From positions 62,001 through 126,000 of the forward strand of contig NZ_JASHIC010000017.1 of assembly GCF_030056705.1 (NCBI RefSeq): DNA of 64,000 bases, given 5' to 3'. A program made the translations under genes and the position numbers. The DNA comes from Flectobacillus longus (GTDB lineage Bacteria; Bacteroidota; Bacteroidia; Cytophagales; Spirosomataceae). The notes under the pieces are model-generated. The model ran no database searches. It was not told the DNA's origin and saw only the letters and a program-made list of their open reading frames with translations. Shown here piece after piece: positions 37,091 to 45,395 of this stretch. How positions within the stretch are numbered: the first letter of the stretch is position 1; the number at the start of each line of letters is the position of its first letter.

Positions 37091-39808
37091 ATGCAAAAAC
37101 AATTTCAAGTTTCAAGAAGAGATTTCGTCAAAAATACCTTATTGGCAAGCACTGCTGGAACACTGGCTTCTCATCAGATTTTAGCATCTGAACGTCTAAA
37201 TAAAAATCTGGTTCCAGTTACCGAAGGAGCAAATTTACACTGGTTGTCAGGACAAGCTCCAAGCACTTTGCAAGGCACTACGTGGGGTATTCCTTGGCCC
37301 AAAGGGTTGGTCAAAAAAGAAACGCCTTTAGCTGTTTTACAAAACGATACTGTTCAGAATAGTCAAACTTGGCCGCTAGCATTTTGGCCAGATGGAAGTG
37401 TAAAATGGTCAGCTTTTGCTATTGGAGCACAAGAAAAACTAGCTGAAAATTGGCGTGTTAAAATTGGACAAAAACCACAAACTGGCAAATTACAAGTCAG
37501 TGAGAGTCAGGATATCATTGTCGTTGACACGGGAAAACTACGTTGTGAGATTGCCAAGAAGGGTAATGCCATCATTAAATCGCTTTTTCATGCACAACAA
37601 AAATTAGTCGCCCAAAACGGAAAACTCGTTTTGCAAGTACAAAACCAAGCTGATGGCGACTGGGCGGAGAATACACAATTACAAGGTTTTGAAAGTACAA
37701 TTCAAAAGGTTCAAATAGAAAATCAGGGAAGTGTTCGTGCCTTGATAAAAGTCGAGGGAATTCATCAAAATCCTCAAGGCAAACAGTTATTGCCTTTTGT
37801 ATTACGTCTATATTTTTATGAAAATTCTGATTCCATTCGTGCCATTCATTCATTTGTATATGATGCCGACGAAAATCATGATTTTATCAAAGGAATAGGC
37901 TTTAGTTTTGATACTTTACTAAAAGATACGGCTCTTTATAATCGACATATTCGTTTTGTAGGACAAAATGGAGGCGTTTTTGCCGAAGCTATTCAAGGTC
38001 TTTCAGGTCTTAGACGTAATCCAGGAAAGGACGTAACTCAATCGCAATTTGAAGGAAAGTCGGTTACTGCTTTGCCTCAAAATATCCAAGATTTGCTTAA
38101 ATATATTCCTGCTTTTGGCGATTATACACTATTTCAAGGTTCTTGTGATGGGTTTGATATTCAAAAAAGAACCAAATCAGGCTATGGCTGGATACAATCT
38201 ACTAGTGGTCAGCGGGCTAGTGGTTTGGCTTATTTGGGTACTCCAACGGGTGGACTTTCGTTGGGACTTAGGCATTTTTGGCAAAGCTATCCTGCACAAA
38301 TCGATATTCGTCAGGCGCAGACAGACATAGCCCAAATGACGCTTTGGTTTTGGGCGCCCAAAGCCTCAGCTATGGATTTGCGTTTTTATCATGATGGTAT
38401 GGGGCAACTCACTTTTGAAGAACAACGTGAGGGCTTGGATATTACCTACGAAGATTATGAACCCGAATTCGGTCGCCCTTATGGAACAGCCCGCACTAGC
38501 GAATTTTTTATTCAAACGTATACCGCAACGCCGACACATGAAACATTGAGTAAACTCTCGGAGGAAATAGAAAATCCGCCTCGATTAATGGTTTTGCCAG
38601 AACAATTTATTCAAGCTCGTGTTTTTGGAAATGCTATTAGTTTACCTAATACTAGCACCGAAAAACACAAAGCTATTGAAGAACAATTAGCGTTTTACTT
38701 TAACTATTATCAGCGACAAATAGAGGAACGTCGCTGGTATGGTTTCTGGAATTATGGCGACGTTATGCACACCTACGACAATGACCGTCATGTTTGGCGC
38801 TACGATGTGGGTGGTTTTGCTTGGGACAACTCCGAACTTTCGACAGACCTTTGGTTGTGGTATTATTTTTTGAGAACAGGTAACAAAGATGTATTTGCGA
38901 TGGCAGAAGCCATGACTCGTCATACAGGCGAAGTAGACGTTCATCATATTGGAAGATTTAGTCCTTTAGGCTCACGCCACAATGTGCAACATTGGGGATG
39001 TAGTGCCAAACAGTTGAGAATCAGTACAGCAGCCAATCGTCGATTTTACTATTATCTTACTGCCGATGAGCGCATTGGCGATTTGATGCGAGAGCAAATC
39101 AATGGCGACAAAACTTTGAGAGAAGTAGTGCCAGGTAGAAAAATTGGTCAAAAACCGCCACAAAATGATCCAGACAAAAAGCTTGTATCTATGTCGTTTG
39201 GTACAGACTGGGGAGCATTGGCTTCGGCATGGTTAACCGAGTGGGAACGTACTGGAAATGAACAAATTAAGAATAAATTGCTTAATAGTATGCGTACCAT
39301 AGCTACACAACCCAAAGGTTTTTTTCATGGAGAGGGCATTATGGAGATTGTTACAGGGAAATTTGCACCACAGCCTGTCGACAAAATATCTGTATCCCAT
39401 TTGAGCGCTGTATTTGGTTTAACAGAAATCTGTTTTGAGTTGATAGACCTTGTAGATATGCCAGAATTCAAGACTGCTTGGCTGAAGTATTGTGAATTAT
39501 ATAACGGCACAGATGAAGAACAAAAAGCTTATTTAGGGAAAAATTTCAAACTAAATCTAGCACAAGGTCACGCCAGACTGACAGCATTTGCAGCCTATCA
39601 TCTCAAAGATACCAAACTTGCACAAAGAGCATGGAATGAATTTTATAAAGGAGAAGGTGGTTTTAAGAAAACATCAACCAAATTAACTCCAATCAATCCT
39701 CCATTAGTATTGCGACCTATCCAAGAAGGCGAAGTATCAACTAATGCCGTAACGCAGTGGGGTTTATCAGCGATGCAATGCTTGGCTTATATCGGAAACC
39801 AACTATAG
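37091..39808 (+). CDS. Exo-rhamnogalacturonan lyase-like protein (PL26/YetA-like)
   Basis: This 905-residue protein begins with a twin-arginine signal (VSRRDFVKNTLLASTAGTLA). The N-terminal segment TTWGIPWPKGLVKKETPLAV and QTWPLAFWPDGSVKWSAF is the hallmark of the PcRGLX/YetA family, three domains ending in an (alpha/alpha) toroid. That C-terminal toroid is seen in WYGFWNYGDVMHTYDNDRHVWRYD and the HIGRFSPLGSRHNVQHWGC region. The family releases unsaturated galacturonosyl-rhamnose from the ends of rhamnogalacturonan I. Tat export implies folding in the cytoplasm before periplasmic delivery. It is divergent from the transporter gene. The GH88 enzyme at 1059 could act on its unsaturated product, though it is 35 kb away. 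Confidence 0.82.
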   Translation: MQKQFQVSRRDFVKNTLLASTAGTLASHQILASERLNKNLVPVTEGANLHWLSGQAPSTLQGTTWGIPWPKGLVKKETPLAVLQNDTVQNSQTWPLAFWPDGSVKWSAFAIGAQEKLAENWRVKIGQKPQTGKLQVSESQDIIVVDTGKLRCEIAKKGNAIIKSLFHAQQKLVAQNGKLVLQVQNQADGDWAENTQLQGFESTIQKVQIENQGSVRALIKVEGIHQNPQGKQLLPFVLRLYFYENSDSIRAIHSFVYDADENHDFIKGIGFSFDTLLKDTALYNRHIRFVGQNGGVFAEAIQGLSGLRRNPGKDVTQSQFEGKSVTALPQNIQDLLKYIPAFGDYTLFQGSCDGFDIQKRTKSGYGWIQSTSGQRASGLAYLGTPTGGLSLGLRHFWQSYPAQIDIRQAQTDIAQMTLWFWAPKASAMDLRFYHDGMGQLTFEEQREGLDITYEDYEPEFGRPYGTARTSEFFIQTYTATPTHETLSKLSEEIENPPRLMVLPEQFIQARVFGNAISLPNTSTEKHKAIEEQLAFYFNYYQRQIEERRWYGFWNYGDVMHTYDNDRHVWRYDVGGFAWDNSELSTDLWLWYYFLRTGNKDVFAMAEAMTRHTGEVDVHHIGRFSPLGSRHNVQHWGCSAKQLRISTAANRRFYYYLTADERIGDLMREQINGDKTLREVVPGRKIGQKPPQNDPDKKLVSMSFGTDWGALASAWLTEWERTGNEQIKNKLLNSMRTIATQPKGFFHGEGIMEIVTGKFAPQPVDKISVSHLSAVFGLTEICFELIDLVDMPEFKTAWLKYCELYNGTDEEQKAYLGKNFKLNLAQGHARLTAFAAYHLKDTKLAQRAWNEFYKGEGGFKKTSTKLTPINPPLVLRPIQEGEVSTNAVTQWGLSAMQCLAYIGNQL

Positions 39809-39835
39809 TTTACAGTTAGTATATAAAAAAATATA

Positions 39836-40030
39836 AGTCATTCCGAATTTTTAGGATTGGGATTATTCTCCAAGTTTTTATTAAAAAAGCGGTCGAAAAA
39901 TATTTTTCGACCGCTTTTTTGATGCTACTATGCTAGATATGGCTTGGCTTAAGACGTAATCATTGCGTCTCGACTGATGGAATACAAATTTTTACATAAT
40001 CACTAAATCGCTAAATTCGGGACGACGCAT
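39836..40030. mobile_element. 195-bp MITE-like element, right copy of inverted pair
   Basis: Reverse complement of 34852-35047 with few mismatches; the ends read AGTCATTCCGAATTT and AAATTCGGGACGACGCATG. It carries the same 38-bp palindrome (39883-39920). It also sits between convergent genes (39808 + and 40039 -). Confidence 0.85.
39883..39920. terminator. 38-bp perfect palindrome, second copy
   Basis: Identical to 34959-34996: a stem with GCGGTCGAAAAAT arms ending in six Ts on either strand, placed between convergent lyase and esterase genes. Confidence 0.8.
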
Positions 40031-40038
40031 GTTTACTC

Positions 40039-41673
40039 TTATTTCTTCATATAACTAGTATCCAAGAAATCATATCGAGGTTCGATAGTCGATTTTTCAG
40101 CTCTTGAGTTTACATCAATAATCATTACTGGAGGTTGTTTGTCACCTGCTTTGGCTGCTGGCCACTCTGGCAATTTATCTCCGTTTGGATTGCCCGCTTT
40201 GATAAAGTTGGCAAAGAAATTACACATGGTATCCGATACCTTATAGTCGTCGGCTGTCCAAGCGTAATCTTTAATCAAATGGAGGTTGCCCATGCAGTAT
40301 TCGATTTCACAAGCGTGCGGCGCTCCAACTGGTTCTGGAGCTTTGGGTGCACCTTCTTTTTTGACAGTACCACCAGCCAAACCTGAAGCTAAAGATTGAT
40401 CAACCAATGGCGGACGAACTTTGCTATACAAATAACGATAGACTGGTTGCGAAGAGTTGTTTCTGTGCAAATCAAACCATTTCCAAGTACTATAAGAAAT
40501 AAAACGGTCAGACGCCAATTGTGTCGCTGATAACTCTACTTCTTTTTCTGTAGCATGAGGATACAAAGCCAATACTTTGTCAGCATCGTTTGGATATTCC
40601 TTTTTCACACGTTCGATAAACTTCTCAGTAGTATAAGGCTGTCCCATCATGAATGCCATCCCAGGGATTTCGGCTGAGTTCCAACCCAACAAAAGTGGAA
40701 CTTGTGCCTGCTGTTTAGCTTCAAAAATTTGTGGTAAAGTTTTTGGTAAAAAATGCCCATCTAACACCACAGGAAATCCAAATCTTTTTGATTCACTATA
40801 GATTTCATATAACTCATGTGTACTCATAGCACGCAGTTGTTTCAAACTTGGTACACCTGCATTTTTAGCAAAATCAGCGCCTTGCTTTTCGGCCTCTACC
40901 AAAGTTACTGGTGCCATTGTTGGGTTAATTCCAGCACCACTTTCACCGATAGCTCCATGAAATAAACCTTTTGATAAGGGAGAACCCATTTGATAACTCA
41001 CGGCAATAGAACCTGCTGATTCGCCTGCAATAGTCACTTGGTTAGGATTTCCTCCAAACTTCGCAATATTGCGTTTTACCCATTGCAAAGCCGCTACTTG
41101 GTCCAAATAACCATAGTTTCCTGAACCTTTGTATGGAGATTCTGCGCTCAATTCTGGATGGGCAAAATTGCCAAAGATATTCAAACGGTAATTACAAGTA
41201 ACTACCACAATACCTTTTTTTGCCATCGTACCACCATCGTAGCGAGGCTCTGAACCGTCACCTGCCACATTGCCACCACCATAGAAATACACCAATACAG
41301 GCAAATCTTTAGTATTGCGCTTGGCTGGTGTCCAAACATTGAGATATAAACAGTCCTCGCTTAGACCGTTTGAGCGTGAAGCCATATCGCCAAAAACGAT
41401 AGATTGAACAGGTCTTGGACCAAACTTTTTTGTCTCTTTTACACCTGTCCAATTATCAATGGGTTGCGGAGCTTTCCAACGTAACTGACCTACTGGGGGC
41501 TTTGCAAAGGGTACACCAAAGTACGTTTGGATATCCGTTTGAGTATCAAAATTTCCTTCAATAACCCCATTATCGATGGAAGTCTGAACAGGAAAATTGA
41601 AATTGGTTTGAGCAATCATCGTGCTTGTTGCTAAGCAAACTACGCTTGCGAGGATGGTAAGATGTTTTTTCAT
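40039..41673 (-). CDS. Secreted carboxylesterase family (type B) protein
   Basis: This 544-residue protein has a signal peptide (cleavage near residue 21, MIAQ). It shows the alpha/beta hydrolase features of type-B carboxylesterases: oxyanion-hole stretch VYFYGGGNVAGD, nucleophile elbow TIAGESAGSIAVSYQ and the late catalytic His in GAPHACEIEYCMGN. The signature SEDCLYLNVWTP is also present. It probably hydrolyses ester groups on plant or other polysaccharide substituents, or other short esters, in the periplasm. The substrate is not determinable. An imperfect palindrome lies upstream of the start and may be an operator. It is convergent with the PL26-like lyase. Confidence 0.92.
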   Translation of the reverse strand: MKKHLTILASVVCLATSTMIAQTNFNFPVQTSIDNGVIEGNFDTQTDIQTYFGVPFAKPPVGQLRWKAPQPIDNWTGVKETKKFGPRPVQSIVFGDMASRSNGLSEDCLYLNVWTPAKRNTKDLPVLVYFYGGGNVAGDGSEPRYDGGTMAKKGIVVVTCNYRLNIFGNFAHPELSAESPYKGSGNYGYLDQVAALQWVKRNIAKFGGNPNQVTIAGESAGSIAVSYQMGSPLSKGLFHGAIGESGAGINPTMAPVTLVEAEKQGADFAKNAGVPSLKQLRAMSTHELYEIYSESKRFGFPVVLDGHFLPKTLPQIFEAKQQAQVPLLLGWNSAEIPGMAFMMGQPYTTEKFIERVKKEYPNDADKVLALYPHATEKEVELSATQLASDRFISYSTWKWFDLHRNNSSQPVYRYLYSKVRPPLVDQSLASGLAGGTVKKEGAPKAPEPVGAPHACEIEYCMGNLHLIKDYAWTADDYKVSDTMCNFFANFIKAGNPNGDKLPEWPAAKAGDKQPPVMIIDVNSRAEKSTIEPRYDFLDTSYMKK

Positions 41674-41692
41674 GAATTGGATAAATGTTCTA

Positions 41693-41711
41693 TTGTCTCA
41701 CTATGTGACAA
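41693..41711 (-). promoter_or_regulatory. Imperfect palindrome upstream of the esterase gene
   Basis: TTGTCTCA and TGTGACAA (7 of 8 paired) are separated by three bases, about 20 bases before the esterase start. The position and symmetry suit a regulator binding site. No family is assigned. Confidence 0.4.
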
Positions 41712-41899
41712 TAATAAAAGCTTTTTTGAAAAAATCCTATTATTTTTCAATTTAATACTAAAATATCTCTGTATTTTATGAAAATATAGGAACTTTGTCA
41801 AAGTTTATTTTAAGTCCATGAAACCTTATAGGTTATTCGACAAGTTATAAATTTAGTAGTAGTCGAAACTCAAACTTATGTATTTCCCCATCTCATTTT

Positions 41900-42742
41900 A
41901 TGCAAGAACAGTTCATTTTATCTAATCAATTGTCTATCCCAAGTATCGGATTTGGCACTTGGCAAACTCCTAACGGCGACGTAGCAATAAGTTCAGTAAA
42001 ATACGCTATTGAGTCTGGCTATACCCACATTGACACAGCAGCAATTTATGGTAATGAAAAAAGTATCGGGCAAGCCATCAAAGAAAGTGGTGTAGCTCGC
42101 GAAAAGTTGTTCATTACCAGCAAAGTATGGAACTCTGATCGTGGATATGAATCAACCAAAAAGGCTTTTGCCAAAACCTTAAGTGACTTACAGCTCGACT
42201 ATCTTGATTTGTATTTGATTCACTGGCCAGCTAATAGCAAACAGTTTACAAACTGGCAAAGTATCAATGCCGAAACTTGGCGTGCCTTGGAAGACTTGTA
42301 CAAAGAAGGATACATTAAAGCAATTGGTGTGAGTAACTTTATGGTAAAGCACTTACAAGCGTTGTTGAAAACAGCCGAAATAACACCAATGGTTAATCAA
42401 ATTGAGTTTCACCCAGGTCATCTTCAAGCCGAAGTGGTGGAGCTTTGTCAGCAAAACAATATTTTGGTTCAAGCTTGGAGTCCGCTAGGTACAGGCAAAA
42501 TGTTGACTAACTCAACGTTGGTACAAATTGCCGCAAAATATAACAAATCAGTTGCTCAACTCTGCGTGCGTTGGTGTTTACAAAATGGTACTTTACCATT
42601 ACCAAAGTCAGTAACTCCAAGTCGTATTGACGAGAATAAACTGGTTTTTGACTTCGAAATCAGTGCTGCCGATATGCAAACCATCAATCAAATGCCATAT
42701 TGCGGTGGTTCAGGGTTAGAGCCAGACCAAGTTGATTTTTAG
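41900..42742 (+). CDS. Aldo/keto reductase
   Basis: This 280-residue cytosolic protein has the four active-site residues Asp45, Tyr50, Lys75 and His108 (HIDTAAIYGNE, ITSKVWNSD, YLIHWP). The NADPH-binding C-terminal segment is LPKSVTPSRIDENKLVFDFEIS. The start motif LSIPSIGFGTWQ is standard. It reduces carbonyl compounds or sugars with NADPH. The substrate is not identifiable. An AACTTTGTCA element lies at about 41791-41800, some 100 bases before the start. It is followed on the same strand, after a repeat-filled gap, by the DUF1080 gene. Confidence 0.95.
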   Translation: MQEQFILSNQLSIPSIGFGTWQTPNGDVAISSVKYAIESGYTHIDTAAIYGNEKSIGQAIKESGVAREKLFITSKVWNSDRGYESTKKAFAKTLSDLQLDYLDLYLIHWPANSKQFTNWQSINAETWRALEDLYKEGYIKAIGVSNFMVKHLQALLKTAEITPMVNQIEFHPGHLQAEVVELCQQNNILVQAWSPLGTGKMLTNSTLVQIAAKYNKSVAQLCVRWCLQNGTLPLPKSVTPSRIDENKLVFDFEISAADMQTINQMPYCGGSGLEPDQVDF

Positions 42743-42750
42743 TGAATTAC

Positions 42751-42850
42751 ATTAATACGCATTAGGCTGTAAGCCATAGGCATTAGGCAAAAAAGCTTAA
42801 ATTCTTTCATGAAAAAAACATTTAATTTTAGCTTACGACGTATAGCTTAA
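42751..42850. repeat. Dispersed repeat B, inverted and diverged copy
   Basis: It contains TAAGCCATAGGCATTAGGC followed by AAAAAAGCTT and TTTCATGAAA, matching the reverse complement of 43731-43868. With that copy it forms an inverted pair around the DUF1080 gene. Confidence 0.75.
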
Positions 42851-42861
42851 TTAAAATTAAA

Positions 42862-42938
42862 TTAATAGTATATCTGAGGTGTAATTTGGCTATAACCTTT
42901 TGATTATGAATATTTTCAAATAACCAATATACTATTAA
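42862..42938. mobile_element. Small element C, left copy (12-bp terminal inverted repeats)
   Basis: A 77-bp element ending in perfect inverted repeats TTAATAGTATAT and ATATACTATTAA. A 63-bp relative lies inverted at 44080-44142. They share CTGAGGTGTAATTTG and AAATAACCA; the length difference is one internal indel. It ends 40 bases before the DUF1080 start. Confidence 0.8.
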
Positions 42939-42978
42939 TGTCTTCCAATTTATTGCTATCCAATTATAATTATATACT

Positions 42979-43710
42979 ATGAAAAATCTCATTATCAAGT
43001 CAGTAGCTACTTTGGGTATTGCTACTTTGGGGCTTTCTTCTTTTGTGGGAACAAGCAACGAGCCCAATCAACTTTCGGAACAGGAAAAGAAAGAAGGATG
43101 GACTTTGCTGTTTGATGGCAAAACCACCAACGGATGGCATTTGTACAACAAAGGCAAAATTCCTACGGCATGGATCATCCAAAACAATGAATTGTACTGT
43201 AAGCCAGATACTTTTACGGTAGAACATGGCGATTTGGTAACTGACAAAGAATATCAGAATTTTGATTTACGCTTTGAATGGAAAATTACTGTAGGTGGAA
43301 ACAGTGGTGTTTTTTTTAATGTAATCGAAAAAGAAAGTAACCCAACGGCATGGTCTACAGGACCAGAATACCAATTGCTCGACACCAAGCATGATGACTA
43401 TGAAGCTAATGTCAAAAAAAGAGCTGGATGTTTATATGGATTTTTCCCTCAGAAAAATGCCGCAGTAACCAAGCCTGCTGGCGAATGGAACGAGTCTAGA
43501 ATTAAGCAAGTCAACGGAAAAATTGAGTTTTATCTCAATGGCGTTTTGACTGCCGAACAAGATTTGACTTCTAAAGAATGGAAAGACCTTGTAGCCAAAA
43601 GTAATTTTAAATATTTCTCTACTTTCAGCAAAACGGTAAAAGGGCATATTGCTCTTCAAGATTGGTCGAAAGGAATAGCCTTCAAAAATATCAAAATAAA
43701 AGAATTGTAA
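42979..43710 (+). CDS. DUF1080 (3-keto-disaccharide hydrolase-like) secreted protein
   Basis: This 243-residue protein has a signal peptide (about residues 1-24). The whole mature protein is the DUF1080 jelly-roll: GWTLLFDGKTTNGWHLY at the start, FDLRFEWKITVGGNSGVFFNV, the GPEYQLLDTKHDD metal/substrate loop and a WNESRIKQVNGKIEFYLNG block. Members hydrolyse glycosidic bonds next to a C3 ketone, made by a sugar 3-oxidase. The exported isomerase and GMC oxidoreductase at 5.2-8.0 kb could supply the other steps, but they are 35 kb away. The gene is enclosed by two nested pairs of inverted repeats and may form a movable cassette. Confidence 0.9.
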   Translation: MKNLIIKSVATLGIATLGLSSFVGTSNEPNQLSEQEKKEGWTLLFDGKTTNGWHLYNKGKIPTAWIIQNNELYCKPDTFTVEHGDLVTDKEYQNFDLRFEWKITVGGNSGVFFNVIEKESNPTAWSTGPEYQLLDTKHDDYEANVKKRAGCLYGFFPQKNAAVTKPAGEWNESRIKQVNGKIEFYLNGVLTAEQDLTSKEWKDLVAKSNFKYFSTFSKTVKGHIALQDWSKGIAFKNIKIKEL

Positions 43711-43730
43711 GTTAGCGGGCAAAATTAAAA

Positions 43731-43868
43731 TAATTTTACCCGCTTTAAGCTCTAGGCTTTATGCAGTAGGCAAAAAGTTAAATAGTATTTCTCATGAAAT
43801 AATAGAAGCTTTTTTGCCTAATGCCTACGGCTTACAACCTAAAGCGTATTAATGCAATTTTATTTTGC
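43731..43868. repeat. Dispersed repeat B, copy 2
   Basis: A direct 138-bp near-copy of 2725-2862 and an inverted relative of 42751-42850. The internal palindrome is kept. It begins 21 bases after the DUF1080 stop, where its hairpin may act as terminator. Confidence 0.85.
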
Positions 43869-43874
43869 ATTAAT

Positions 43875-44047
43875 ACTTAAGTAATCGTGCAGAATAAGAT
43901 TTAAGTTATGTGTTTAGGCACTAGGCAACAGGCACAAGGCACAGAGTGTTAAAATGTTTTTTATTACCCACAACCATGCTTTTTCCCAAAAACCACCGCC
44001 GAAAGCTGTTAACTGAAAGCCCCAAGCATAATCTTAAATTTTATTTT
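43875..44047. repeat. Dispersed repeat A, copy 2 (inverted relative to 2315-2487)
   Basis: 173 bp matching the reverse complement of copy 1; it shares ACTTAAGTAATCGTGCAG and CTAGGCAACAGGCACAAGGC. It follows repeat B directly, whereas at the other locus A precedes B, with only A turned round. Confidence 0.85.
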
Positions 44048-44079
44048 GCATTAATACTTAAGTAGGAAGACTTTATTAG

Positions 44080-44142
44080 TTAATAGTATATTGGTTATTT
44101 AAAGGCATTTATAATCAAATTACACCTCAGATATACTATTAA
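44080..44142. mobile_element. Small element C, right copy
   Basis: 63 bp with the same 12-bp ends, TTAATAGTATAT and ATATACTATTAA, inverted relative to 42862-42938. It lies before the end of the flavoprotein gene. Confidence 0.8.
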
Positions 44143-44204
44143 TTTAATCTTTCCTATTACTTATAGTTTTTTCTAGAGATAAAATGCTAATTGCAAGTTA
44201 AAAG

Positions 44205-45110
44205 CTAAAATTCTTCTTCTATTAATTCTTTATTTAGCATCGCACCTGCTTTTGTACCTGTTGCCACTGCAACCGAAACTGAGCGCATCATACTGGTACT
44301 GTCCCCGACTGCATATACCCCTTGAACAGAAGTTCTTTGCATCTCATCTACTTGGACATAACCAGATGGCAAGAAGTTACAACCTAAGTTTTCAGCAAAA
44401 TTAGTTGATTGTTTGAAAGGTACTCTCGCAAAGACAGCATCAACGAATAACTCCAAATTTTCACTAAGTTTGATTGACTCTATTTGTCCATCAGTGTGTA
44501 AAAACTCTCCAATTTTATTTTCGACAATTCTTATCCCCTTTGAAGTCAACTTATCGGCTTGTTCTTTCGACAGCGTGCTTGTTCCGTCAGTTAATAATGA
44601 AATATTGTTTGACCATTGATAAATCAGTTTAGCAAAATCATAACCGATATCACCATTTCCTATGACTGCGATTTGTTGATTCCTAACTTCATAACCGTGA
44701 CAATATGGACAATGTAGAATGCTTTTCCCCCAGCAGTCCTCAAAAGCCTTGATGTCAGGAAAAATATCTTTGATGCCCGTTGCAAGTATAATTTTCTTAG
44801 CAAAAAAAGAATCATCTGAGGTTTTGACTTCAAATCCTTCTTCTGTTTTTAATACTGCCAATACCTTAGCTTCTCTAAAACTTACAGTTGGATATGCTAG
44901 TACTTGATCTTTTGCCTTTTGGGAAATTTCATAAGGTACTACGCCATCCTGCGTAATAAAATTATGAGAATGAGGCGTATATCTATTACATGGTTTTCCA
45001 TTATCTAATACCATTACCTTCCGTAAAGCACGTCCCAATGCCATTGCTGACGACAATCCTGAATAACTCCCTCCTATAATAATTACCTCGTAGTTGTTCT
45101 GCTTTATCAT
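44205..45110 (-). CDS. Thioredoxin-reductase-like FAD/NAD(P)-dependent oxidoreductase
   Basis: This 301-residue protein has the FAD-binding motif EVIIIGGSYSGLSSAMALGRA, the redox-active disulfide motif HCPYCHGYE, the NAD(P) motif IAVIGNGDIGYDFAKLIY and the C-terminal VYAVGDSTSMMRSVSVAVATG. CPYCHGYE in place of CATC, and the short second domain, place it in the group of stand-alone TrxR-like flavoproteins, not in canonical TrxB. It may reduce a specific thioredoxin or small disulfide, or act in thiol oxidation. It is divergent from the Fur-family gene, suggesting redox or metal-linked control. Confidence 0.88.
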   Translation of the reverse strand: MIKQNNYEVIIIGGSYSGLSSAMALGRALRKVMVLDNGKPCNRYTPHSHNFITQDGVVPYEISQKAKDQVLAYPTVSFREAKVLAVLKTEEGFEVKTSDDSFFAKKIILATGIKDIFPDIKAFEDCWGKSILHCPYCHGYEVRNQQIAVIGNGDIGYDFAKLIYQWSNNISLLTDGTSTLSKEQADKLTSKGIRIVENKIGEFLHTDGQIESIKLSENLELFVDAVFARVPFKQSTNFAENLGCNFLPSGYVQVDEMQRTSVQGVYAVGDSTSMMRSVSVAVATGTKAGAMLNKELIEEEF

Positions 45111-45256
45111 ATTTATTTAGATTTATGTACAATATTGCAACGTTGTTGCAATAGATAAAATTCCAGCAGAGTAAATATTTTATAAATTTTATTTAGATTA
45201 ATTAAAAATAACAAATTATATTTGTTCAGTAATTACTCATGAACATTACAGGATAG

Positions 45257-45354
45257 ACTCTCACCGAATACGCAGAGAGGTATTTTGCTGAGAGTACAGT
45301 TAATCGGTGAATTCAGAAAGCTAGAGCTATAGACAAACCGCTAATAGCTCTAGC
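45257..45354 (+). ncRNA. Structured leader upstream of the Fur-family gene
   Basis: Two mutually exclusive pairings share bases near 45261: ACTCTC (45257-45262) with GAGAGT (45290-45295), or TCACCGA (45261-45267) with TCGGTGA (45304-45310). A perfect 11-bp hairpin GCTAGAGCTAT/ATAGCTCTAGC (45320-45354) with ATTTTC after it follows. This arrangement resembles an attenuator. No known riboswitch class is recognised, and it could be a plain terminator preceding a promoter. Confidence 0.4.
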
Positions 45355-45395
45355 ATTTTCTTGAAAACCGCATACACTTTGTTGACAAAAAAGGG

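Noticed and set aside
45257-45310. TPP-type riboswitch suggested by CTGAGA
   Set aside because: Only the short CTGAGA string is present; the rest of the TPP core is absent and the downstream gene is a Fur regulator.
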